Shown here: positions 32,860-43,613 of the stretch, piece after piece | Numbering within the stretch: the first letter of the stretch is position 1 | How the letters are laid out: each line of letters starts with the position of its first letter | Assembly: GCA_022605405.1 (NCBI GenBank) | Contig: JABYQQ010000001.1 | Span: forward strand, 1,550,001 to 1,614,000 | Direction of reading: 5' to 3' | DNA from: Earliella scabrosa | Taxonomy: Eukaryota > Basidiomycota > Agaricomycetes > Polyporales > Polyporaceae | DNA: 64,000 bases | Made by a program: the position numbers and the translations under genes | The notes under the pieces: generated by a model | What the model saw: only the letters and a program-made list of their open reading frames with translations | The model's database searches: none | Told to the model about the DNA's origin: nothing

Positions 32860-33688
32860 TCACCCCCATGCCGGCCAGTACCTATGTGTCTCCTCTGGGT
32901 CTCGACACACCGCGGGTAGCTCCTCAACCCACGATAGATCCGGTGCCGACGACGGGTCCGCGATATCGAGCTCCTTGGTCACCTCGACCTCGACCAGCTC
33001 CTCGACATGACCCTCGAGGGCTCTACGCACGGCGTTCATCGACCGTGTCTCCTCCCAATCAGGGTGATAGCTCCTTTTCTCCCTCATCTCCTCGTCGTCC
33101 CAATCCCGGGGTCTACCGAGCACGAGCCGGCGGATGGGGTGGCCCGCTTGGGCTCGCAGATCCAGCATCTTGGTCATCTCTTCGGTGCTCCAGTCCAGGT
33201 CCCCGCGGCGCCAGTATACGCACATGGTGTCCAGCGCCGGACAAGGGACATCCCAACTTGACGCGGAGTCGGAGGGGGCTTCGACTTTGTGAGCGAAGCC
33301 CGTCGAGGACATGGTTCCTGCCTCGGCTGGTGGACCGGGAGGCAATAGCTTCTCGAGCACCGACCGGTGATCGGCTCGACAGAGCCGAGAATGCGACTCC
33401 GACTCGGACCGTATGCATAGAAACGTCAGGCGTTCGAGATGGGCGAAAGATGTGAGGGAAAGTCCGGCGGCAACCCAGCAGGGAATCGTGAGGCGTTTCA
33501 AGGCGGCAAAGGAGGGGAGCATAGGACAAAGCTGTTGCGGGTTCTGGCGTGTAGAGAGGGCGCCGGGCTGGAAGAACATGCCTTCACCCCTGACATACAC
33601 CGACATGCATAGGCTGATGGCGGGTGCCCGGGGAACGTGATGATCCTCTGCATGACCTGCAGTGGGGCCCGTTCCACTGATCGCCCTA
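32860..33688 (-). pseudogene. F-box/LRR-like gene, C-terminal part cut off by the transposon
   Basis: C-terminal 275 or so codons of an F-box/LRR-like protein: RAISGTGPTAGHAEDHHVP at the break, then FAALKRLTIPCWVAAGLSL, ALDTMCVYWRRGDLDWS, GHPIRRLVLGRPRDWDD, DIADPSSAPDLSWVEELPAV and CRDPEETHRYWPAWG-stop. The same ending is found in the paralogue at 17,104. The open frame runs into the transposon terminus at 33,689. Its N-terminal partner is at 61,301-62,712. Joining the two parts with one CTA keeps the frame, and exon 3 becomes 670 codons including the stop. As it stands the fragment has no start. Confidence 0.9.
33686..33688. repeat. Left target-site duplication (CTA)
   Basis: CTA directly before the left terminus CACGGGGGG. 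The same three bases follow the right terminus at 61,301-61,303. Confidence 0.85.
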
Positions 33689-35193
33689 CACGGGGGGCAC
33701 AGCCTCACATTCGACGACAGAATAGTACCGGAATAGTACCGTGGGAGGCAACCTCCCCCATAACTACTCCACTCATATTTGACCGTCATTGATGTGACCA
33801 TCACCCGGAACTAATGGCACGCTATCTTTTCGTCCGAAAGGTCGCCTTTGCCAGTAGACAAACCAACGGCCGAAAATGATCCGAGAAGGACAGATGTCCT
33901 TCACATTTCCGGCTGCAAAAAATCAGACAGGAGTAGGTGAGCTTTCCGGTTCCTTTGTCGTACCTTTCCTCATGCAGAACATCATCAGAAAATGCGACCT
34001 CTTCCTGCCTACTTTTCTGCTTCCGAGTAGGCTCCGATGAGGCCAACCTTTCAGCGGCAAGAAAGTCGCGGTCAAGGTGAGATTTCCCCGAACTTTACCA
34101 AAGCAGGATACGACACATGGTCCCGTCATATTCTGCCACTGGGTAGGACGCCCAGAAAATGAGTCCTGTTCATTGACTGGATAGTTCAGGTAAAGCTGAC
34201 TTGTTCTGCAACAGAATATGTCCGAATATTATACTTCCCACCGCACCGCGCCACACGGCATCGCACCGCGAGCACGATGAAGCGCAACGCCGCCGACGCT
34301 CGACCAATGAGCTTCGCCCCGCGCGACTCGACCTCCCTCCCCATGCCTTCACGCCGCGCGCCGCCGGTCCACGAGGCGACCACTACCTCTACGCCGTTCC
34401 ACGAGGCTCCCTGCACGCGACACGACACTGCCCGCCAGCCGTCTTCTCCACGCCATTCCACGAGGCTCGCTACACACGACTCGCCATTGCCAGCCGCCAG
34501 TCGTCTCCTCCGCGCCGTTCCACGAGGGCTTCCGACACACTCCGCCCCGCTCCTCCTCGCGCATTGTCTCATGCTCGCCGCCACGCAGCCTCGCGAAGCT
34601 CCCGACACGCGACTTGCCACTGCCTGCCGCCAGCCGTCTCCTAATATCCGCTCTACAAGGCACCCGACACACGACACTCCGCGCGGCTGATCATCTCTTG
34701 CCAAGGGTTACTCGCCGCCTCACGAGGCTCCCGTTGTCGCCGCGCGCCACCAACCATCCCATCTTCGCTGCTTCACGAGGCTCCCAGCGCGACACTCCGC
34801 CTCGACTCCCCGCCGCTTACCATATTCTGCTCGCCGCTCTCCCAGCCTCCCGACGCGACACTCCCCCCGCTTTTCACCACCCTTACCTCATGCTCGCCGC
34901 TCCACGAGGTTCCCGTCGGCCGATCCTCCGTCGCGCTGCTCGCCATAGACCATCGCTGACACTCTGGGCTCTCCGGCGACGTTTTCGCTGCATGTCCTGG
35001 GTAATCCACGAAGCTCTCGATAGGCGACGCACCACGCACCGCCACATCACTCCTCCTCGCCGCTCCACGACCCCGTCGCTTACCGTCGTGAGAGCCGTCC
35101 TCGTCGCTCCACGTCGTGCGCGACCAGCGACTTGTGTCTTCACGACGCAACATTTCGTCTGGCCGCATCCACCGCCGAATGCTTCTCGCCGCC
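33689..35193 (+). repeat. Left terminal inverted repeat, 1,505 bp
   Basis: Position x here corresponds to 94,989 minus x in the right repeat. All open frames inside are the same length and sequence in both copies, and every stretch compared directly was identical. The match ends sharply at 35,193: after GCTTCTCGCCGCC the two sides differ. The tip holds GAATAGTACC twice in tandem and a small GGGAGG-CAA-CCTCCC hairpin. Confidence 0.92.
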
Positions 35194-35303
35194 CAGCATT
35201 TCCTGCTGATCGTCCAACGCGGCGCGCCCGAGCCGCGACGCTCCGCCTCGCTGCTCGCTGTTAGCCATCCCCTACTCACCGCTCCACGAGGCTCCCGATG
35301 CGC
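34368..35303 (+). repeat. Left subterminal motif array (CCACGAGGCTC-type)
   Basis: At least ten imperfect copies of TTCCACGAGGCTCCC, for example near 34,368, 34,404, 34,459, 34,525, 34,724, 34,776, 34,909 and 35,006. One further copy lies inside the TIR boundary at about 35,294. Spacing is irregular (about 50-100 bp). By analogy with CACTA elements these are candidate binding sites for a transposon-encoded DNA-binding protein. Confidence 0.65.
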
Positions 35304-35542
35304 CACACTGCACCCCGCTGCTTGCCTCCGACCTTACCCTCTCGCCGACCGCTCCCAGGCCCTCTCCGCCACGACACTCGACTCCGCTCGACCTGTTCCC
35401 TCTGCCATCAGTGAGCCTCGTCGTTCACTCACTGGCGCTGTAACACATTACACGCATCTCGGCCTGCCGTTAGTTGTACTCCAATAACATTCATTAACTC
35501 CTATGCACGGTATGACACGTGCGCGAAGTCCCTCTGCATGTC

Positions 35543-38500
35543 TTACGAGCCGCTATTCCCCTCCACAAACTCCGGTTGCGTGCCAGTTGCCTCGTTGTCC
35601 CTGATTGTGAAGTCATAATCCTCTTCGATGATCCGCAGTGCGCGATACTCGTGGGGCCTCAACGTAGCCAGGTACGCGGGGTTGTAGCAGTTGCGCCAAA
35701 GTCCTATAGCCGCGGTCCCGATGACAGAGCGCCTGGGGTTCTCGGTCGGGACGCGTTCGCGAGGACCACTGCCACCCAACGCACGCTTCCTGGGCGAAGT
35801 CTCCCAGTCCCTGACGTGAGCCTTCCACAGGTCGCGGAGGAACGTTCGCAGTTCGAGGCTCATCCAGTCGCAATCGATGATTTTGAACCTGCCTTTGCGA
35901 TTCCGCCTTCGGGGTGGTTCAGCATCTGTCTCGTCGTCGCTGTGGTTGTACGACTCCATCTTCGTGAGTAACAGCAGGTGTTCGTCCCAGCCGCGTTCCA
36001 CGGCGATTTGTATCCGACCGGCACGTAGCTGCAGACTAAGATGTCAATGATCTGCCACGCTTCAACAGATCGAACGTGCCCACCGTCGTCCTACGAGCTT
36101 TCGTGCGATTCTTCCGTAAGTCTTCTTCTGAATCTTCGTCGGAGGGAGGATTGATGATCTTTCGGTACTTGTCGCGGCATGTATCCATGTGCGTGTCAAA
36201 CGCGGCTCCGATGTGGAAGATTGTCCAATAACGCTTCGGGAAGGTGAGGTCTATCTTGTTGTACTGTCCGCCCTCGAGGGTGAGTTTCAGGTGACGAGCG
36301 AAGAACTCGCGAGCGTCGATGTTGTACGGGAAAGACGAGGACGATCGTGAGAGGTCGTAGTGGAAGTTCTCGATCGTAAAATACTCCTTGTTGGTAGGGT
36401 GTGCGTTGTACTTGGCGATGTCGGACGACGTGAGGCGGCCACACTTCGCGACGATCTCGCGGTATGTGCGCGCGTTCAGCAATCTTCTGAAGTGTATTCG
36501 GACCACTTTCTGTAGGTGAGTTAGATGTATGTTTGGACTGAAAGGGAAATTTGCTCATACCGCTAGCCTGTTGAGGTATGTCTTCTCGACCTCCATTGCC
36601 TCTTCAACCTCAGATTGGGTGCGGACATGTCCGTCTTTCGTGGGAGGCAGCTCTATGCGCGTGGCCTTAGAGCGGGAGGCCCTCGAGGCACGTGGTTTGT
36701 TCAAACGCTTCGCCTCCTGTGCCACGGCCATGGTCGGGGTCGCGCGTTGTTCTATGAGATCCAGCCGCTTCGTTATCTGGTTCATACGACGCAACATGGT
36801 GTTGCTGAAATTTGGGTGAATACCAAATGACACGCGGAGACGCCAATTGGACGGTGCTCACTTGTGCCCACGAACTTCAGAGATCATGGAGTTCATCTGG
36901 TCAAGGAGGTAGAACGCCAGCTTGTCCGAGCCGAGCCCACCGAGCCGAGCCGCGGTCTGCGCGGCGTCATCGTGAACGTTCTGCTGCTTGATCCACCATC
37001 GTCAAGCTATTGGCGCAAGGATACCAACGATGGGCTACTCACCGGTGATCCCGATCCCATGTACTCATCTAAGTAAGCATCGATGTCTTCGTCCGCCTCG
37101 GCTTCCTCCATATCACCGTCAACGCGACGCTCTCCCACGTCTTCTTCTTCCTCGTCATCCGCGTCCTCGTCGCTGTTGTCAGGTCTACCGAAGTCTTCGT
37201 CGTAGTTGAAGCCTTTCGACTCTGAATCGTCGACGCCGTCCTCGTCGTCAGCGTCTTCCATCATTGTGTCCTACAAGGCCATAAGCAAGCACTCGAGCGT
37301 CAAGAACGATGCGCTCACCTCATCGCCGTCTGCATGAGCTCTCCTCTTGCGGTCGCGGCGTGGCGTAGTCTTAGACGACTGAGTGCGACCTTTGCCTTTA
37401 ATGGTCTTCTTGGATAGCGGAGGCTTGCTGAACGGAAGAGGGTCTTCAAGCATAGGCTCGCTCTGCAGAACAGGTTAGTCATGCGCCCATCGGGGTCAAC
37501 TGGGGTCCACTCTCACCTGATCAGCCGTTTGCTGTGGCTGGCCAAACGGAGGGTAGTTCTGCATTGGGACCTGCGGCGGCTGATTCGGGGCCTGTACTGG
37601 CTGCATGGCTTGTGTCTCCTGCTGAGCGCGGAAGTGGATCTGCGGCGCGTGTTCTAGCTGTCTAGGCAGATATGGCGGCTGTATGTTTGCCAGATGCTGC
37701 TGCTGCTGCTGCTGCTGCTGGTGAGCTGGACCGGGATTGGCTTGCTCGTACTGGCCCTGTATGTGTTGCGCCTGTTGTATGACGGGCGCCATTGGCGGGA
37801 GGTACTGTTGAGCAGGCTGCGGCTGCTGCACCTGTTGCGCGAACGGTAGCTCTGTATTCTGGGGAAGGGGCGCATGCTGTGGCTGTCTACGCTGTTCGTG
37901 GAACTGGACGTGTTGAGGCTGCGGATATTGTCCCTGTAGTCCGAACGGAGGCGGTTCGTATTGAGGCGCGAGCTGCGCTTGGTGGAATTGCGATTGGATG
38001 TTGGCCTGTTGAGGGAGGAGTTGGCCCGGAGGAGGCTGAAGATGATAGAGCCGGTACTCGTTCTGCAGGGCAGCGGGAGTGGAAGAAGGCAGCAGGCGAT
38101 GCTCGGGTGGAAGCGGAGCTTGGGCCGGCCGGAAGTGGGGATGCATGGGCGCTGGCGGCGGTTCAGCACGTTCGGCAGAGGGCGGCGGAAGCTGGGCTGC
38201 AGCAGTCGGACGACGATACAACTCTGCAGACTGCGCCTGATGGCCGAGCTGCTGCTGTTCGTGTATTTGGCTTTGAGGTCGTGTTTGCGCCGTCGGAAGC
38301 TGTGCCTGGTGAGCTGGAGTGGCGGAATAGGTAGGGCGTGGTTGCGATGGAACCTGGACTTGACGCTGAGTGTGATCGGTGGGCGCTCGCCGAGGCACTT
38401 GTTGTCCGCGATCACCGTATTGCGCTTGCGCAGCGGGCTGTAGGGCTTGGCTCTTGCGGGGAGACGTCGTGGCCCGCTCAGATTGGGGATATGGCGAACC

Positions 38501-38993
38501 TTCGGCCCTCGCAGCAGCTCGTTTCAGAGCAACGCCTCGCTGAGGAGGCTTCTCCACTGCGACCAGAGGAGGGGCCCAGGACTAAACGTTCATGAGCATG
38601 ACGCAAATTTCCAGACGTAAGCTCACTAACCCGCACATCCGTTCGGCTTGACTTCCCGTTCTCGATTTCCCGGTCGGCTAGCTGGCGACGTTTCTTCTTG
38701 GTCGCAGTCGAGCTCGGGCTGGCATCATGCGATGCTGACGGAGGGCCGATGAACACTCTAGTCGGACTGACAAGAGGCGTCGTTGAAGCGGGAGGTTCGT
38801 TTTGAGGTACGCCAGGCGGAGTCGCCGGACGTCTCGGGTCTTCGCGCGTCCCTGAGGGTTCAAGCGGAGTACTACTTGTTTGTGCTGGGGTGTCCTTCGC
38901 CTGCATCAAGTCTGCTGTTTTTTGCCCAGCAGGGTCGACGCCGGACTCGGGAGTAGGTTGTGGTGGATTCATGGGGTCGGGCTCGCCGGGCAT
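35543..38993 (-). CDS. Gln/Pro-rich transposon protein, candidate second transposition factor
   Basis: ATG at 38,993 begins MPGEPDPMNPPQPTPESGVD. The N-terminal 500 or so residues are low complexity, very rich in Gln and Pro, with an eight-Gln run. Acidic exons follow (DEEEEDVGERRVDGDMEEAE). The folded C-terminal region runs MLRRMNQITKRLDLIEQRA, HFRRLLNARTYREIVAKCG, KYNAHPTNKEYFTIENFHYD, KYRKIINPPSDEDSEEDLR, CDWMSLELRTFLRDLWKA, then IGLWRNCYNPAYLATLRPHE, ending EFVEGNSGS-stop at 35,543. The splice from exon 1 to exon 2 near 38,550-38,640 is unresolved, and two genes cannot be fully excluded. Its position next to the transposase, same strand, recalls the TnpA/TnpD pair of En/Spm. That role is inference only; no DNA-binding motif is visible. 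Confidence 0.6.
37696..37720 (-). repeat. CAG microsatellite encoding eight glutamines
   Basis: (GCT)8 on the plus strand, read as CAG on the coding strand of the Gln/Pro-rich transposon protein. Confidence 0.9.
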
Positions 38994-39284
38994 GATTTGG
39001 GGTCACGGAGCAGTGGGGAGCGAGAGGGCGTGATTCGAATTCCATGTCGGTTTGTATAGTGCTGCTGAAAGAAAGACGATTGTCAGTGCCACGCCTCGCG
39101 CCGAGAGAGTTTACCACGATCGCTCTAAACGACACCACAAAGCAATCTCGGCGCTTGTTTGACCTTGAACGTTTGAACGCTCGCGTTGCGGCGCGGTGCA
39201 GAACTCTGACCCGGGTCAAAGAAATGGACGTGAGTGCTACATACATCTATCATTGCCGCGTCTAGACGTTTACATATGCTGTAA

Positions 39285-42200
39285 CTAATTCTCAGCTCTA
39301 TAAAACCCCGTAATCAGCATGGTATACACACGAGCGCCAGCCTTAGAGAAAACACGTACCCGGTCCAGCGAGCGCACGACGACACACTCACGAGCGATCT
39401 TCGGCGGCGTATACACAAGAGCAGCGAAGTGAGAAACGAGGTCGGCCGGGCGGATCAGGCGCGTGTCGGGTGAGAGTTCGTTGTAGCATAACCAGGTCGG
39501 CACATCGGGAAACTGTTTGTAGGGGTCGAACTTTCTGTGGTCAGACGAGAGCGTCGTGAACTCCTTGACGAGGATGAAGGGCTCTTCCACTTTCCCGTCG
39601 CCAGCTGCGCGTGTATGATAGAAGATCCGTACAATTTGACCCGCAACTACTTGACGGCTGCCGTTGACAGTGCGACCAAAAAGAACGAAGGAGTTCCGCT
39701 TCGTGCCGCTGGCGGTGGCGTAAGTGACGTTGTCGTGTTGAATGTTGCGGACGTATTCGACAGCATCTGGCAGGAATGGTAGATCCCCGACGACGCCATC
39801 GTTGATAGAAGCGAAGGAGGTCGATGATATCTGGTTCACCAGCGCCAGGAGAGTTGCGTACACGTCAGGGTCAAGGTTCCGGCGTACTCCACCCTTCCGC
39901 TTGGGAGCAGCAGCGTCGTCGGTGGCGATAAGGGATGACAGGATATCCTGAGACTGTCCCATCTGATTACCGTTGAACGCGTTCCGGAAGACTTGCATCA
40001 TCTCTTGGTATACGCTCGCGGCGGGCCAACTGACAGCTTCCATGATGTAACGAAGGCCGACGCCTAGGTAGAAGTAGCGAATGAACGTCGTTGGCATCTC
40101 ATCTGAGGCGTTACGTTGTCAGTATCAATGCTAGGATAATGATAATCAAGTACGCACAAGGTTTCTGATTGGTATTCAACTTCTGCAACAGCCCGTTGTA
40201 ACGTTCGAAAGGAAAGGCCCACCAGCCGTGCGTGGGACCGAACAGCAAGAGGCAGTCCTTGAGGTGAAGGGATAAGTGATGGTTAGGGACGAGCTCCGCA
40301 TCGTAGAGGGAGCGCAAGCCGCGCAGATAGCTCTCCATGTAGGCGTCGAACAAATTAGCGCGATCGGGAGTCATGGTACGCCGTGTAGCGAGGTCAACAG
40401 CAGCGATGAGGTGCATGAAGTTCCTGAGGGCGTGTGTCTCTCCCGACGAAGGAGAGCTTGTTCCCCATAGACGCCCTAGAGTCATGACCATACAAACCGT
40501 GCACAGCGTGCGCCAATGATCGGCCTTGAGCTTGCCATGGGAAGAGTTGCCGATATTTGGTGGGGGTTTCTCTAGCCATGATGGGATGAACATCTTGGCA
40601 ATGTCGCCACGTAAGTGCTCTAGCACTGAGCTGGTAAATATCTCGTTCAGGGCGGGCGGCGGATCGTCGGGTAAGCGAAATTCCGTCGTCGGCTCGTCCT
40701 GCGATGCGGGTAGACGGAAGGCCGAAATGCCGCCGTTGACGGTCCTGACCTGTAGCGAATCTGATTAATGCATAAAACTGCTGCAAGATGTGAACTAGTA
40801 CTGACCCATGTGAGCAAGGCCTTGGCGATCTCAGACTTTGTACTCCTGCTGGAAGGAACATCGACCCGATTGAGCTGCGCGACGGCGACGAGGTAATCCC
40901 GCCTGACAGCAGTGATGGTGGACTCCTCTTTGGCCTGAAGGCCTCGGAGAATGCGTCGGAGCTGTTCCTCCTGCTTCGCCTTGTCGTGTGCGCCCGCACG
41001 CCCTTGCTTCTTGCGTTTCTCGGCTCCTTTGAGGCCCCAGATCCTGATGCAGTGATGACGCAGCTCGCCTAGGAAAAGGTTATGCATGGCGTCGAGAAGA
41101 GCGTATCGTGTCGGATCCCAGTAAGGAAGACGCAGAAGCTCGGACCATCGTATGCCGTGGGCTTTGAATATTGCTTCGCGCTTCGCTTGCGTAGGAGCGT
41201 CGCGCCACTCTTTCGCTATGCGGAGGTGTTCTGTCCACGAAGGAGCCGAGGGCCAGGATGCGCGGTCTAAATTGTGAATGTCCGGGTCGAGCAGAGCGCA
41301 GAAATTACAGAAGTGAAGGGAGGAGTAGGAGCCGAAACCCGCAGTCTTGCGCAAAGCGGGGAGGTCGCAAATGAGAGGGATAATGGCTACACGGACGCGA
41401 CACCCCAAGGGTTGTTCAGCCGTCTTCGCAAGGACACCTGGATCCCACAATACGAGAAGCTCGTCTACCAGGGGTCGGAGCAGGTGATTGAGCTGGACGA
41501 CATCAGGCTCGTGAGGACCCGGTATGATACCCGCAAGGAAGATGTTCTCTGGACGATAGCGTAAGTGTGGAGGTAAATTCATGCAGGCGAGGTAAATAGC
41601 GCCCATGCTGTATGACTTGCCAGCCGCCTTGTTGCCACGGGGGTTGAACCAGTCGACGAACAAGCTGAAGACTAGGTGAATCTCACCGTCGACCTGGAGA
41701 GAGAACAGAGTCTTCCCGTCGGGGCCGCGGAAGCTCCGTATGCCTGGAGTTTGCATGAAATCCGTCCAAGGGCCGTCGGGAAGGGACGCATTGGTCTTTG
41801 CCCAGGATTCAGAGACATGTCGTTCGATCCCGGATCTGAGGAGAAACTCGGAGAGCCACCCCTTGAGACTGCGGCAGGGATACGTCTTGTGGGGCTTCCA
41901 TCGCCACGGCCGCAGGGGGGCTGAATGCGTGGCACCGATGACGTGCTTGAACACCAGCGGTTCGTTGCAGGGCTTAGATGTCTTCGTCACGCGATGACTG
42001 CACACGCGTGGAAAGGGGTCGTCCGGAGTGGCTGGATTTGCGTCGTATATTGCGAAACACTTCCGGCAACAGCCGTAGGTGACAATTTCTGGAACCACGT
42101 GGAGCATCTTCATTGCCGTTCGAACGTCCTTTGGAAGGCAGTCGAGGAGGGCGAGCTGTTCCCGGGTTGGCCGCGGTCTCTCGTAGTGAAGCGCGCCGAC

Positions 42201-43332
42201 CAAGAGGACCTGCATGGCGGACAGGATATACGCTACGACTGGGCGAGATACAGCAGCCATCGCGTGAACGATCGTGACCATCATAAGCGCGGCAAGGATG
42301 AAGGGCTCCATCTTGGTTCGTTCCTCGAGGCGGGGCGCTAAGGAGTGAGTGGAGTCAATGTTTACTCGCCAATGGCCATACAATGTCAACTTACGATGGG
42401 GCACGAGCACAGGTTCCTTCGCACTGGGCAGGACATAATAGCCGGGAATTTTGGCCATCACCTTCGCTTCATCCCACGACCAATCCAAGATACGCTTAAG
42501 CCGGGTCAGCTCGTACTCCACGCGACGCAGGACAGCTCCCCGCATCCCATCGGCGTGAGCTTCACCAATAGGCACAATCGTCATGTTCAGCTCCGTCTTG
42601 CGAGCCTCGAGCCAATTGCGAAGCTCGACGAAAGCCTTATTCGTGGTACTCTGAGCAATAGGTGCCGGCGGGTCGGATGTCGAGGTGGGAAGAGACTCGA
42701 ACGTCAGTCGTGTGGAGAGCGGAACACGTAGAGAGCGGTGATGGAGTTGAGATTCGAGTTCGCCAACCAAAGCGACCCGTGCAGCCACGGCATCCTATCC
42801 AACGGTGAGCGAAGCGTCCGGGCATTCACGAGCCAACCAAGCGGTACCTGTAGGGATAGCGATGACATTGTCGCCGAAAGGTTCTCGCCGACGTCTTCCG
42901 AGGCAGAAGAAGCCTGCGATATTAATCCGTCAGAGACCTCCCTCAGGCTAAGATGCGGACCTCACTAACCTTGGTCGCGGCCGAAGTGGGACGAGCGTGC
43001 TCATTAGTACTATTCTCCATATCGCGACGGCGCACAGGCGCTGAGGTAGAAGAATGCGGCTGCAGAGTCGCGAGAAGAACCTGTGCGCCGACGCGATCCA
43101 CATCCGGGTCTTCGGGCGTAGGGGCATTTGGCTCTCTAGACGTCGAGGCCGTAGAGCCCCTAGTTGAAGCGGCAGCAGACTCCCGAGCTGAAGCCTGAGC
43201 TGAACGTTTCGTCTCGGCTATCTTGTGCCTCTTGTATTCGCCATTGGGGAGGACGGCGCCGGGACGCTCCTGCCCGAACTCATCTGTGTACTTTGAGGTC
43301 TTGAGGCACAGACTACACGTACAGATGGGCAT
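39285..43332 (-). CDS. CACTA/CMC Tnp2-type transposase
   Basis: ATG at 43,332 begins MPICTCSLCLKTSKYTDEF, a Cys motif of the kind found at the start of fungal CMC transposases. A small exon (ASSASEDVGENLSA) and then a long exon from about 42,796 follow. The Tnp2-like core has SLFVDWFNPRGNKAAGKSYS (about 41,640-41,664), YLACMNLPPHLRYRPENIFL, AGIIPGPHEPDVVQLNHLL, AIIPLICDLPALRKTAGFG (about 41,355-41,375) and YALLDAMHNLFLGELRHH (about 41,080). The Asp residues in the VDWF, ICDL and LLDAMH motifs are candidate DDE-type catalytic positions. Later exons carry NSSHGKLKADHWRTLCTVC, LVPNHHLSLHLKDCLLLFG and TRGWWxFPFERYNG-like sequence (here GPTHGWWAFPFERYNGLLQK). A C-terminal domain ends GFYRAEN-stop at 39,285. 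No stop or frameshift is seen in the blocks read. It would cut and join the termini described above. Confidence 0.9.
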
Positions 43333-43613
43333 CGTTGACCCACTGCGTGTCGATAACGGGCGGAGAACGGTAGGGTGTCGGGCGGCGGCAATGGGGGCGA
43401 GTTAGGGGGGATGGTTGGGAGAAGTGAGAAAACGCGACGCTCTCGAGCCTGGAGATGCATCAGCATATCAGTGAAATGCCGGGGCACCTGGGGAGATCGG
43501 AACAACGGCGCAACAATCACGGAAGGATAGCATTGATGGACTACAATTACATATCATTGCATATGGTACATACATCACAGGAATGGCTCACGCGGATAGC
43601 GGTTTGGGCGCCG

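Noticed and set aside
34186..34704. Open frame of 172 codons, repeated at 60,285-60,803, and other long frames in both TIRs
   Set aside because: They arise from the GC-rich subterminal motif arrays, overlap each other on both strands, have repetitive Arg/Ser/Ala composition and no recognisable domain.
39285..43332. Assignment of the transposase to KDZ or Plavaka families
   Set aside because: I saw the Tnp2-like order (VDWFNPRGNK, NLPP, IIPGPHEP, HGKLKADHWR) and a 3-bp duplication, which fit CMC/CACTA; KDZ and Plavaka signature blocks and a TET/JBP dioxygenase passenger were looked for and not seen.
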